A DNA stretch of 64,000 nt, taken from NCBI GenBank assembly GCA_013433145.1, contig CM024181.1:1240001-1304000 (forward strand), read 5' to 3'. Under the pieces are notes generated by a model. It did no database searches. It saw only the letters and a list, made by a program, of their open reading frames with translations, and was not told the DNA's origin. The position numbers and the translations under genes are program-made. The DNA is from Ascaris suum. Taxonomy: Eukaryota > Nematoda > Chromadorea > Rhabditida > Ascarididae. Of this stretch, positions 23,631-36,900 are shown one piece after another. The first letter of the stretch is position 1, and every line of letters begins with the position of its first letter.

Positions 23631-24779
23631 GATCAACCACTCCTACCTCCTTCAATGCATAATTTCCTGGAATTAACCCTCTACCTAGTACCCCTCTTAA
23701 TTTTTAATGAACTTCTCTGAATTTCTGAGATGAGATATCAGGTCAATTAAAATTACCGCATATTGCTGTCTTAAATATTGCCCTCGAATAAAATCGCTCG
23801 TTTCTCATTAAACTCGAAAATGATGAGCTCTTGAATGTGTGAAACCTTATGTAGTACGGTTGTTGTTAGCTAAAGTTAAGTTTAAAGAGTAATAAACACC
23901 TTAATGGATTTGTTTAAACCTTTGCAAATTTATAGCATCAGAGCCTTCGGTTTAAAACTATACGGTACATGGTCGCATTTTTCACCAAAAATCCTGAAAA
24001 TATCTGAGAGGGCTAAATTTCTTTGTCACTATGTTTACTACAATATATAGAAGTATCGGAAAACCATTTTGAATATACTTTATGCTATAGACATCAAATG
24101 TTGCCTTCAGAAGGTAGATGCCAAGCGTCGTGTTACGTCGACTCAGCAGCAACGATCCACCGATTGCCTCGACGCCATTGTGAGCGTCTTTTTTTTTGCG
24201 GCATTCTTTGTCTACGAGCGATTGCATACTCGCTCGCTTTTTGTTGCCTATCGTTCGCTATTGCTGCTATCGAGCTGTCAATAATCCATTCAGTTTAAAT
24301 TGTAACGTCAGGAAGTCTAATCACTAAATTTTTTATGCATACAATTTTTACTGCATTAAATTTAATTGTTTATATTTATAATATACAATATATGTAATAA
24401 AAATATTATTTGGAAATTTGTTGAAAATTGATGAAAGTTCCCAATAATATTGCAATCCAGATATGCCATTATACAAAAGTAAATAATGCCAATAAAGCAA
24501 TGGAAAAAGGAAGAACAGAAATGAATATGAAAGAAACTGTTGAACACTATCGCATTATTACCTACTGTATGCTTATACAATTATTGCCAGCATCAGTGTA
24601 CCCTAGAAACAACATTTTCTCTTAGTATACTGAATTTGTATTACTACAGATTATTTTATATTTCAGTAAATGAAAGTTCTATTCATATGTTACATCGATA
24701 TAATTTAACTCATATGTACCATCTTGGCGAGGAGGACAGGCGTGAGACAGAGAAAAACTTCTAAAGGAAGGAGAAGGAA

Positions 24780-25315
24780 ATGAGTGTTCCAGCGAAAATT
24801 CCAGCTAAATTACAAGGAGGATTGCTTCATTTGCCACTGATATTCTTTGCTAAGTGGAGTGATTCGGCTATCCGTACGCCATACACGGGAGCGCCGATAC
24901 CGCCAAGAGTAACATCGTCTTCACTTCTCTTGTTCCATGAAGCTATTAGATGTGAGACCGCATTGTAAAATAGAAATGAAACGACAAATTCAACACATAA
25001 AAGCTGCAAGTATAAATTTTGCAATCGTTGCACTAATTTTAACTTTATTATCAATGAAATATTTCTCGACAAGTATATTATAGCAATTAGCATCGATGAA
25101 TTAAAATGCTATACTATGGAAATGTGATATTAAAGTTTTTCCTGAAGAAATTTGAGTTCGATAATTTAAAGCGAATTGAAGTTCGACTTGATTGCATAAC
25201 TTTGAGTAAATTTCTGAACTTGGAACAGCCGGAAATTTCTAGTGACATTGCAAGCACGAAGAACGATACACAGTACATTAAAGATAAATTGGCCCGCGTT
25301 AGAGATGTCGAATGA
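24780..25315 (+). CDS. small unidentified protein, two-exon model, about 102 aa
   Basis: Not recognised. Exon 1 (24780-24908) starts at an ATG and encodes 43 residues with a hydrophobic stretch (GGLLHLPLIFF) and a PYTGAPIPPR end, closing at donor gtaaca. Exon 2 (25136-25315) follows an acceptor tattaaag in phase 0. It encodes 59 charged, helix-prone residues ending KDKLARVRDVE and stops at TGA. An AATAAA lies at 25400-25405, 85 nt downstream. Coding signs are the mixed codon use and the terminal exon plus poly(A) signal. The first exon is less certain, since a minus-strand frame (24827-25093) overlaps it and reads equally well there. A membrane-anchored or mitochondrial small protein is possible, but this is only a guess from composition. 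Confidence 0.4.
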
Positions 25316-27069
25316 GTGCTTGCTAGGGGGCACAGCCACTTTCTCCTCTTTCTACGCTCTTTCCACTAACAAATAACGAGGGAACATCCTAGAAAAACAA
25401 ATAAATTTCCTTCACGAATTATATTGATGAAAATTTTCAAAAAATAACGATTTATTCTTGTTTTTTTTTGTTTTCATTTAAACCACTTTTTTTTTCTTGT
25501 GGATTTTTTCGTTCAAATTCTAGTTTAGGCATTCAATCGACAAAATCTTTCGGTTGCTCAGGTATTCGGTTGCACAAACTTTCTTTTCTTTTTTTTTTCA
25601 TTGAAAATGCTTGAAAAAACAATCACAAAAATCTTCAATAACAGCATCAATTAGACGGTTGTCGACAAAGAAATCTCATATCCGAGAATATTTTCTTGAT
25701 GACTGGTAAATAAATGAAACGCGCTTAGTGTTGTTTTATATTAAACAGCATTCGTTTTGATAGAGTGATTCGCTTCATATTTGCATAATGTTTCGTTATC
25801 ATATCGAATCTAAAATGAGTTATCGCCGTAATCAATGATAATATATAAGTAAATACCTAAATCCAAAGAGGTGTTCTTCCTTGAGTAATGAATAGATAGA
25901 CAGGTAAACAGGTAAATATAATTATGTTGCATGTTGAAGATATGACATAGTGATAAATTATTATTGGCATAAATGGCAAATTGATTGCTTGAGTGAAGTC
26001 GCTCAATGGATGCATAAAAACTTCATCCAAGATCAATTCTCAATAATATCGTTGGAAATCCTCAAATATCACTTTTGGATAACATTTAAGAATGAAGAAA
26101 ATCTCTAACATTGAAAGAGATTTTTAAAAAATTTCATCCATAAATTCAATTGATATCTATCACATGCATCGCTCATAATATCACTAAAATATAGCGGAAA
26201 TGTCATATTAGCGTTGAATAATAAGATATGCTCGGTCATATTTTAATCTGGAATTAATTCCATGAAGAGTATTAATGAAAAATAGGAGCGACTCCATTTT
26301 TCGAAAAGAATTAAACGAATGTATAGATCGACGAATTTTTGCCGCTTAAAATTGAATTGATCATCGAAATTGTTTTTTTTTTGCAAATTTTTTGCTTCTT
26401 TATGCAAATTTTATTGCACCAAATAAATAAGAGTTTCTATTGAATTAGATAATCTATTTAATTCGTTTCAATAGTAAATATATTTATTATTCTTTTGTGG
26501 ACTTTTTTTTCCATTCATAGTAAAATAATTTCAATGGTCATTCCAAAAAAAAAAAATTATGATATGAACTCAATGCGATAGATTACTTTATCTTTCATTT
26601 TGATTACTTTATCACCTCTTAACTCGTTATATATGATGATGGAATAAATTGATTACAGAGAGATTTCTTCCATGTTCAAAATTTTTGATCTAATTTGTTG
26701 TGTTTTTATGCTCTCTTGTCATTCGCTCTCAGGAAAATGCTTTTCTTATCTTTTCCCCCCCCCCCCCTCCTCCCCTCCCCTCTATAGAGGATAATAAATT
26801 GAAAGATTTTGAATTGCAATAATTCTAGTATAATATCACACTTGAATTTTTCTTTTTTTTGGAATAATAAAATGAAAGTGGATTTTATAAAATATTCAAA
26901 AGAAATCTTGAAAAATATCGCTTAGAAAATGTTATATGAATAATTTATTTCGAATATTCATTTTTCTAATATTTATTCTCAAGTAAAGTAAAGTTGAAGT
27001 ATATCTTTTAAACGCATATAATTTTAAAAATTCTCAAAAAGAAAAAAGATTTTCTAGAAAATAACAACT

Positions 27070-27150
27070 AAATAAAAAAAAATAAAAAAAAAATAAAAAT
27101 AAAAATAAAAATAAAAATAAAATAAAATAAAAAAATAAAAATAAAAAAAA
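27070..27150. repeat. A-rich (AAAAT)n tract
   Basis: Consecutive aataaaa and aaaat units with variable A number; a low-complexity expansion. Confidence 0.9.
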
Positions 27151-27689
27151 GCTATCCAAACAAAAAAAAAATCAAAATGCGTTAAGATCCATAAAAAGTG
27201 TTCCAAAAAATATATATATGATATCAGAGGCAAAAATTAATTATTTCAATGAATAATGCTAAAATGAAAAGAAATGAAGATTTATTGCAATTACGATTAT
27301 TTTATTATGTTGTTTTATTGAGGCCTTTCTATTGACCATCTAGCTTTGCCGTATTGTTGTCAATGAGGACAAATGATATAGTGCACATAAGAAGCTGTAT
27401 CGGTTGTTGGTGTGTCCAGTTACAGTGTGTGAATTCATCACAGCCGTCTAAGAACGTTCATTACAGCATTTGTGAAAGCACTTTAGTGCAACATTGCAAG
27501 GCTTGCTTATAATATTTCATTATTCTTCATATTTAAGTACATTTCATCTTTAATTTAATCCATTTAAATTAAATTAAAGGAAATTTTTTTTTTTTAAATT
27601 ATAAATACATATGTATTGTTGTTTATTGAAGAGACTAGAGATTCGTTATACGGAAATTATCATCTATAGTTGAGTGCATGAATGATTAT

Positions 27690-27960
27690 ATGAGGAATGT
27701 GGAGTGTTATAGCGAAGCGCGATGAATCGTACACAGCATTCTGATTGGATCGTTGCATAGCGCCCGCTATATGCACAAATGCTAACGAGTGTTGTTTGCT
27801 ACGTTCAACTTGAACCGTGACGTTGTCCCCATTCATTCAATCGGCTAAATACATTTGAGAGCGATCATCTCCCCTCCCCCACCCTCCCCCCATTCGTCTC
27901 ATCTCCTCCCCCCCCCCCACTCCACCCCCCCCCCATTCGTATGTAAAGCGGATATTTTAA
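27690..27960. promoter_or_regulatory. GC-richer patch with inverted CCAAT and poly(C) tracts
   Basis: It contains ctgattggatcgttgcatag, which shares CTGATTGGA with the 7-kb inverted repeat, then CpG-bearing sequence and long C-rich runs (27860-27940). It could be a promoter for a transcript I cannot see; no adjacent exon is supported. Composition and one motif are the only evidence. Confidence 0.25.
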
Positions 27961-28687
27961 CGCTATTATTTTCTATTAAACTGAATATATAAATTATCTT
28001 CTTTGCAAGGTGTTTTTTTTTGTTTTGTAAAGTTTTCGTATATTTAATACTTGCGCATTTTAAGCGAATTGCTTGGAGCGTTTTTTCTCGGAACTATTTT
28101 CTATGATCATTTCAAATCATTAAATTCAGTTAAGCTGTGATTTGATGAACGTACCGAATTATCGAATTTAAATCTCTCATTCATTATTCGAATATCCTTT
28201 TGAAAGAATCGACTATGTAAGCAAGAAAGTTTCTAGTTGTTTTCTTTCTTCTTGAATGGAAATATTATATTTTCATTTACAAATATTTCTTCGATTAGCA
28301 CTTTTGAAATATGTAATGATGGGTTTGGGAATCGATATGCATTGGTTTGAAAATAATTTCATTTAAGGTATAAGAAATTTTTTTTAAAATTTTAGTTTGT
28401 ATGATCGCTACATCTAGTACAATGTAATCACATTTTTGATGGACTTTTCAATAGCACTCTTTCGAATGTGATAGTTAAATTACAAACAAATATAATATAA
28501 AATTGAATAAATTTTAAGAGATGCTTATGAAAATATTTTAATATCTAAAGAGATCGGAAATAATATTTGAATGAAATGAAATAAACGGCATTAGTTTTTG
28601 GGGATTTTGAAGAGGAAACTAATGAACGATAGCGATGCAAATCGATTATTGTTTTGATGATATACAATACATAACTAGGTGTCTTAT

Positions 28688-29245
28688 CTAAATGGCCAGT
28701 CTATGACGTTGATGATTTACAACTCGGCCTAAATCGAGCGGTACAGAGCGAAAAATTTTCACCAGATATTTGTAGTAGCAATCTCCTTAAATTTGAACAA
28801 TATATTCTAATATATTCTAAAATATTCTAAAATACTGTATATTTTTCTCCATTTATTTGCGGGAAGGACGATGATGGCGAAGGGAGGAAAATAGGATGAA
28901 AAATGTATTCTATTCTAAAATACATCGATCAAAGATTATCCTTATTTTTATTAGTCTGTATAGAGATTTTTAAATGATTGTTGCGAAAAGGACGAAAGTG
29001 GTAAAGGATATGAGAGGATTCTGTCAAAGTTTTTTTTTTGAATTTAGGTAAGTATTGCTTCCTTGCAAGATGATTACAGGCGGAGATAGAATATCTCTCA
29101 CGCAAAATAATACTAAATTGTAAACTAGCATGTCAGATTCTCGATCATTACCTTTAGTTGCCCGTACAACGCCATATATAGCCTCAACGAGAGGAGGTTC
29201 CCCTTCGGTACAAGTCGGGAGAGAGTGTAAAACAGACGAATCCAT
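28688..29245 (-). CDS. unidentified small minus-strand gene, two-exon model
   Basis: Not recognised. Exon 1 (29245-29152) begins MDSSVLHSLPTCTEGEPP, encodes 31 residues plus one base and ends at a good donor (AAAG then gtaatg). Its in-frame upstream codon is a stop, so the ATG is the true start if this is coding. An acceptor-like tatattttag lies about 70 nt upstream, compatible with trans-splicing. The best next exon by phase is 28785-28688 (acceptor caaatttaag), which adds 31 residues to a TAG. Together this gives about 63 aa. The second exon is much weaker than the first, and the gene could instead continue further left. No domain is visible. Confidence 0.35.
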
Positions 29246-29259
29246 TATCTAAGTTGAGA

Positions 29260-31580
29260 TCGAATAGTCAACTTTTGGTGTTAGATAGTTGACCGATCGT
29301 TTGATTGCTTCTCTCCTAAAATATAAATGTAGGGGCTTATTGAAATATTTAAATTTAATTCAAATGAAATTTATTAAATTTCTATTTAGTCTGTGTTCAA
29401 TCCCGTTTAGTGAAAATTTCTATGAAGTTTGCTTATTCTAACTGAATATAAGTTCGAGTGTATTTTTGAATATATCAGTCACACCTTTCGAATTGAGTAC
29501 AAAAAATTTCCCTCAGCAGAACTCATAGGTAAGTAATTAGTGAAAATATTAAAAACAAATAAATTGTTCACGGACATTTTCGGATTGTCCACGAATAATT
29601 TCACATCCATCAAGTGCATCGCCAACATCTAAGTCATGTAACTATGGTTTGATAGCATGAACGATAACCATTACGCATACTGCTGCTGAATAGAAAGGTG
29701 TTACAAAGAAATACATTTCCATAAGGTCAACAGCATTATGACCCGAGGCTAGTTTTCTATGTGGAAAACATTATTGACTAAGCCAGGATTGTTGCACTTC
29801 ATCTTAGTGGATAATAGTTTGGGTTTTGTTGTATTAATCCGCTGCATACTTTTGTTGAAGTAATCAAGTAATCTCACATAAAATTTAGAGCAAAAATCGA
29901 AAACTTTCGGAAATTTCCGCAACAATTGACTTTTACTTCGAGAAATTTTTAGGATCGATTTTAGGATCTGTAAACTATTCGATAATCTAAAACTGCATAA
30001 GAAATTCTCTAATAAAACGCATCTACACCAAAGTTGAAGGAAATATTTCGTTCAAAATTTTCTTATATCGAAGCTGTCGTTTCGATATTACAACAAAAGG
30101 TTCGTTCATCGATGATAAAACAAAGATAAAATCCAACAAATTTCTCCGTTCATTCATCAAACGTTCGCAGCGCTCTTTCGTATTGCTCTCATCTATTTCA
30201 CACCTTTTCATCGTCTTCTGTTAAAATCGTGTATATAATGCGCATTTATAGCAAGCGCATTTTTTGTTTCGTTTTTAATGTGTTTTATTTTCTTCAAAGA
30301 TGAAATCTTTTTTTTTATTATGTTGCGCTATTTGCATAGAAAGAAATTCAAGTGAAAATCTAGAAAAAACGGTTTCAATAAATTGCCTTATGTTTGTCAT
30401 ACAATTACGCTTTAATAGAATAAAGGGAATAAGTATATTATTCAAGAAATCAGTCATTCGTTTATGTGGTTAACCACTTTATGCGCAACAGAAATTCGTA
30501 CTTTTTTGCAAAACCGTTATATATTTGGAGATGTTCTTTCAATTCGTATCTAACTGCTATTAAAATAGAACTATAACGTCTTAGCATGATACAGTTTGAA
30601 GATGAGAGACCATTTGAGGTAAGATTTCAACATATAAGGAAGTTTCACATAGATACAAATGCATACTTCCACCTTTATGTCGCATTTTCGATGAAGAATA
30701 GGCTCATTGTTGTCGAATATCAATAAATGGGGAAGCAAGCGCCTCAATTAAAAGTATATTTATAGAAGATGATTTAACAAAAAGTCTATTCTTGCGTAAA
30801 ATTCGCCTAACCTCGAATATATCGTTGAATTTTTCCTTTCTATTCATCAAATTGTCTCACTTGTTAAAGATTAATAGAGACAAGCATGTTGCAAATTTCT
30901 ACTCATCAAGGAAATTCTAAACAAATGAGAAAAATTTCCTCTTGATATTTTTGTATTTTTATGAAACGTAAATAATCTGCTGCTGGCCATTCGAATTATT
31001 CTAAATTTCGTTGTTCTTCTCGAAAAGTTGGAAAATATCTGGAAAAGTTGCCTTATTTAATCAAACATTTCTTTGTTAAGTTTTTTTTTTTTCAAATCTT
31101 TGTTTAATGATCAATATGCTCTCATATGCTTATTGAGTGATATGTTCTCTATTTTTGTTATAATTTCTTTATCAATATATGTTGATTGCATAAATTTACG
31201 AGAAAATTATTTGCTATAGTTATTTTCTATTTGCATTTAAAAGTACTGAAAGTTTATTCGTGTTTCATTGAGACGTTCAATTGAGATTGTGCACAATGTT
31301 GTAAAGTGAAACGAGAGTGCTAATAAAACCTTTCGAACAACTTCGACATTTTGTTGGATGAAGAAAATATGGATGTACAACGCGTTCATCAATTAAAAAA
31401 AAACCTTGAGCGCATAGATTTTCTTCATCTTAATATGTTTTCGTATTCGTTATGTTGAGAACGTCATGCTTATGCCTTTACGTTTCAACCTTATGCTTCA
31501 ACCATATGTTTCTCAGCTTTAATAGTAAGAAGTTCCAGTTTTTTATGGTGCATCTTAATTACTGCCATTAGCGACAATTT
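29260..31580. other. no supported gene
   Basis: Two minus-strand frames (30023-30211 and 30275-30457, 60-62 codons) have plausible amino-acid composition, and the first follows an acceptor-like attttaacag 6 nt before its ATG. With no homology or partner exon they are not called. Confidence 0.4.
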
Positions 31581-31599
31581 CTTACACCACCAAAGCGCT

Positions 31600-33920
31600 T
31601 ATTTTGAGTCCGCCTAACCTGATGTATGCTGTTGCTGTCAATTACGGCGTTTGATTACAGCATTTTTTGTTGGTCAGGTATTTTGGTGTATCAGGCTGAT
31701 TTATAATATCAGAAATGTCGGGTATTTTCATGGACGAGAGAGCCCAAACTTTCCACGCGGGAATTTCTGCCAAGAATAGTTGATAGATCGTAAACGAATT
31801 GTCAAGTGGACTGGATGAGCAGCTTCTGGTGGGGCAAATCGTCCGGCACATAACAGCGGAGCGGAGCAGACACTATTGATGGACAAACAGCTCCCGATGA
31901 TTGACGTTTGTTTTTTACGGTGTTGACGGATCGGTTGAACATTTTTGCTCTCTTGCAACAGCTTATCGAAATGCGATTTGACTGCTAGAGCGTGTGTTGA
32001 CGACTGGGTACGTGGCCAATTTGGGTATTAGCCACTAAGATTTATTCCTAGCGGATAGCTTTCTAGGAATTGTTTCGATACTTCACATCATCATAGCTCG
32101 AGAAAATCTCGATGGGCCCAGGGAAGAGTGGACGAATGTCTGCTCGCAGAAAATTTAGTCGGATGTGGTGTTAAGATGCGATATGTCGCCAGAGTATTGC
32201 ACAATCCGATCTATGCATTAAGAATGAAATACCATCATCAGGATATGTGGTTGATATAGGTATATTAGCTGTGCGCTCTATTTCGCAAGAGCAAAAAATG
32301 GAATTTTTTCCGCAATTCAAAATTTTGGAAAAGTCTTAGGGAATTTATATCAGAAACATGAAGTATTAATAAAATATAGGATATCGAGAATTTCATTTCA
32401 AGAATTAATAGAACATAAAAAAATATCGCACTTTATAGAGGATAAGACGTTGTCTATATTTAGCAAACAAAAATAGGTACGGCATCTCTTAGAGACAAAG
32501 GCTTTCTGAAATGAATCCTTCGTGCAGCGATTTTGCACTTTATATAAAGCATTTTTTTTTTTTTTTTTGCTGTCGTGGTTTTACCACTAATTGGAGCATA
32601 TTTGCACATATTAAAGTGTATATCTGTTCTAGATGTGTATAGAATTTTATGCGAGGATTTTAATGGTAATATACTAATATACTTGTACTTATATCAAGGA
32701 CTCTTGGTTGGAGTATGAGCAGTAAATTTTGCAATAAGTTGAAATCTCGAGTTTTTTTTTTCGAATGCTCGATTACCTGCCTCGTTTCATATGCGATGCT
32801 AATATTTTATGCCGATCATTTTTGATGCATTAAGAAACGAATGAAAAAAACAGATATATATACGAAGGCCATAACATTGTGTTGCATTTTTGGACCATAA
32901 GCCTTTTGGATAGCGCAAAGACTCAACGGTTAACTTAAAGTTCTTCGCAAAAGTCTTTTATCCAGTGTCTCCATTCACTTCTCCCCCACATAGAGCGTCA
33001 CTTCAGATATTTTTTATTAGTTTGAACTGCACAGATTGGCCTCTAAATATAGAGCAGGGCGACATCGATGAAATGGAATATTCATCTCGGATTAGTATTC
33101 ACAATCTGCTTTCAAACGTCTATGAAGCATAATACCTCATGAATTGATTATTTTCGTGCCTTACTAGCTGCTCTCATCGAAGATTTAAGTTGCAGTGCTA
33201 GCGATCAATCGATAAATCTGGATGCCTATTGATGTGACTTCAAAGAATTTGCACAAACTTTCCTGCTATTATGTTCACTATCAAGGAACTCAACGGAGAC
33301 CGAATTCGGCTGGTGAATTATGAATTCAATGTATTGAAATGTTATCTGCGCATTGTTCGATTTTTTAATGAGCTTATTGAAGAGTCCTACCTCTACAGGA
33401 TGTTATCTCATGAACATCACCGAAATAGAAAGCGCACTATCATATAGCTTTCGAAGCTCATGCAAGAATCACTGCTATAGAACATCTTTCTTTCAAACAC
33501 ATCGCATGTATTTGCTCGAGAAGTATTTCATAATGAGCTTTTCAATTACATACCGCAACTTCAAAAGCTAAGTAATGTGTGCTCCATTCTTTGAGACGGC
33601 TAAGTCAGTAGCCCAGCTTGGCACTTTAGAGATATCCTGGCTCTAGACGTCGCCGTCGAATGTTGCCCGGACCAGTGGTCATCTGAATGGGTCATCCGAG
33701 AGATGCGAGAGATCCAATATTGGCAAACGGATGTTTGTTGCAAATGGTGAACTTATTCGTTTTCAGCGATGTCACGATCGTTTCCTTCCCCGCCTCTATC
33801 AGTTTAGGTTGAAGACAAAGATTTTTTGATGTGCGATGAAAGTGTTCCATATATTTCTCGCGCCTTCTCATCATATCCAGAAGGTAATCGCTCGTAATTC
33901 TACAGTATATCACCTTTTCT
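31600..33920. pseudogene. stop-interrupted coding-like remnants
   Basis: GC-richer than its surroundings. From 33271 on the plus strand a frame starting MFTIKELNGDRIRLVNYEFN continues for about 100 codons and is broken by at least two in-frame stops. Further coding-like stretches lie at 33630-33750 (+), 33692-33913 (-, 73 codons open) and 31642-32260 (mostly -). No catalytic motif of reverse transcriptase, integrase or transposase was recognised, and no terminal repeats are visible. A decayed gene or mobile element is an inference from broken frames only. Confidence 0.3.
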
Positions 33921-33929
33921 TATATCATC

Positions 33930-36900
33930 TCCTTATTTTCCACTAATAGAACGTATTCAATCTTAATTCAAAAACAATACAGATGAGAGTGTTTTTTTTT
34001 TTAATTTCTAAACGATGCATTATAAATCTCTAAGTGTCATAGCTCTTTTTTTTTCTCTGCGATCCAATGATGCTCCAAATTTTTGCAAATGCATAAACTC
34101 ATCTACATCCTTCAATAATGTGTTCTTCATGGATGCTTCATGTTTCATTTACGGAGTTTTTTTTTTCTCATATTCTCTTCCATTACAATAATATACTGAA
34201 TATGTGTTTTTTGTCTTTGGTTAAGCATCGTTTTACGTGTGGACAGATTCTTCAACCTCCTTGCCTTATGTAAAAATAAACTTGAAGTCAGTTACCTTTG
34301 TCGACGCCACATGGATTACATTGCGTTTGAGTAATCCATTCAAACTCTCCCTATTCATCAAATCACCACTTTCACCTTACGGTTCGTTTAATTGAACTCA
34401 GCTTATATATGTCGGTTTCGGTGCCTAACACTTGGGCAATTAAGTCATTTTTGTAATGCAACATTAAGAGCAAAGAAAATATGATAACACTGTAACAAAC
34501 TTCTTATTCATTATTACTCCACACACCTAAAATCTTACTCTACAGTTAACTCTCACAACACTACAGTTAACTATGAAGTAACTCCACTTACTTACCACTA
34601 AGTTATAGGCTATCACCATACTAAAATAGAATAATTAACATTTTTAGCAAAAATAAACTCTGCATAATTGGAATGAAATATTTCGAAGAACAAAAGAACC
34701 CTAAAATTATCCCATTAAAAATTTTTGCATAATATTGAAAAAAAAAAAAACTAATTTCATACATTATTTCTGCATAAAGCATTTGTTGATACTACTGGAA
34801 TATGTTTCTTTTGAAATGCTTAGCTGCCAATATATGGTTAAACTATTTTGTATTTCTTAGTTTTATACAAACTTATATTACTTCTATACAAACAAACTTA
34901 TATTCACTACTTCTATGACGTTCTATAATACTTTCATATGTGACACACATTTCGAAAAGCGTATGAAATTCTAGCATTGTTAAAGGAAAACGTTGATGCC
35001 GAGGTCAAAGTTCAACGGATTGCAATAAAGATTGAAATTGCAATGAGGAGAAATATATGGTTTTTTAGTGGCTGATAGTGATTCCTAGATCTTGACAGAA
35101 GGAATTTTTAGCTCCTCCTTTTAAATCCATAATGCGATCGCCATCCTACTGCCTATATCAATTTCTTTATGCAGTTTGCTAGCGTCCTAATGGCTGTCGA
35201 TGTTTACTAATGTTTACTCCTAATGGCTGTCGAGACCTCGAGTGCAAAAGATGATGCCGTTTAAGCGCAGAGGCATCTTGAGCTCAGAGAATCCAAAAAC
35301 AAGCTATTCCCATTGCTGAGACTTTAGTCTCATGCTCTTCCGAGCACAGAGGCACAACTTTTGGATATGAGTATTCAAAGCAATACTAATCAGTAGTGGT
35401 CATTGTCCACTCGCATATTGCTGTTCCCTCTAACAAACATATAGAGGTGCGAGGCAAGAAGTAAAGCCCAGAGATGAAATTAGCTACGAGTTCGTTATGA
35501 GCTGCTTTGTTGCTGAACATTATTACTTCTACATGCCCCGTCCATTCCTCAGTAATGAGTCGTTCTTAATTGTTCCTTTCATGTAAGAGCAAAATCGTTC
35601 TTAGGTAAAGCGTTCTCATGCATTACTTGGGTTTTCTTTGTATGCTGGTAAGTTGTTCACGTGAAAATGCAGGTGATGCAGGTAATCAAAGAGATCCATT
35701 TATGCTTGAGAAACGTTAGCTGAGTTTATAAAGGAATGCATATCTATCACCTGTTAATGTGCCAGTATAGAGAGAAGTCGTGTAAAAAAGAAAACCAGTG
35801 ATCGCTCATTATAGCTGAATATATGCATTCTCCTTTTGTAATTCTGTCGGAGTGAATAATAAAACATTTCATCACAATTGCTTCGTTGGGAACTATTTCC
35901 TCGGAACCGGTCTAGGAAAATGTATTTCGACGGATATTCGAACCGGTTGGCTGCATGCTTCCCTTATAATTTCGTTCTTCGGTCAAAATGTCCGACAAAA
36001 TTTCTTTCATTATGCGGAAAGAAACGAAGCAGCACTCGTATGCAAATATTAATGCATTGCTTAAGCCGCAAATCATATATCTGCTGCAAATAATATCACA
36101 TAATTGCATATCATTTTTGCGTTTGTATTAGAACCAATTCGATTGTGTGGATTATCCTTTTCTGTGTATAATTACACTTATATATTATTAACTTAACTCA
36201 TTTTATTTACAATATATTCCTAAACTATATTTTCCTCATCGAGGCAATTTGAGACAATATCAAAATACTAGGATTTTTTCATTTGGGAACGATAAAAGTA
36301 GTACGTTGTAATATTATTGAAATCATATCGAAATCTACAAGAAAGCAATCAAAAAAAGAGAAGTAAAAGTTAGTTGTAATTTGAAAATGTAATCCATAAA
36401 TACGCAAAGGTAATCAGATCATCGAATGAGTTCTAAGATAAACACAAGTTTCATATGAATGCTATTTGTGAGCATATCGATATTTCGATATTGATAATTC
36501 CGTTATTATGGGACGAATCGACTAAGAGACGAGCCATCCGATGGTATATTGCAATGTGAGATTATGAAGAATCGATTCGTTGCTGATAAACGATATTAAT
36601 TCTCAATGATGTCAATAAATTGTGGAGTATATCCATCGAATGAATTTATTTATTTATGCATATAGTGATTGATAATTCTAGTAGAAAGTTGTGGTCATAT
36701 ATGTTTGCTTCTATGAAAGGGCCAATGAGATACACTAATAAAATTAATCAAAATTAAGCAATAATCATTTCTCTTTTTGTTCAAATAGTTATATTTGTAT
36801 GCAAATTTTGCAAAACGCAATAAATATTTCATTATATAAAGTCACTATGTCGATTTCTCCTGGTGTCTTTTTTTTAAAAATTCTGTTGAACATCATTAAT

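Larger units (their letters stand above)
19600..24700. other. long stretch without a convincing gene
   Basis: A GC-richer block at about 21000-21560 and another at 24090-24290 carry overlapping frames on both strands (up to 91 codons) but no recognisable domain or coherent exon series. They resemble the promoter-like island near 7 kb. The hairpin at 22058-22111 and the degenerate repeat at 23456-23630 are annotated separately. The remainder is AT-rich and featureless. Confidence 0.4.
25406..28680. other. AT-rich intergenic stretch with homopolymer tracts
   Basis: No frame of 60 codons or more is present. It contains a poly(C) run near 26755-26768, an A-rich (AAAAT)n/(AAAATA)n tract at about 27070-27150, and a GC-richer patch at 27690-27960. 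Confidence 0.6.

Noticed and set aside
35930..35975. tRNA-like T-arm (ggttcgaatatcc) on the minus strand
   Set aside because: The five-base stem does not pair and no anticodon arm or acceptor stem can be built around it.
35852..36109. Three overlapping open frames with protein-like composition
   Set aside because: Three frames on two strands cannot all be coding and none has splice or homology support.
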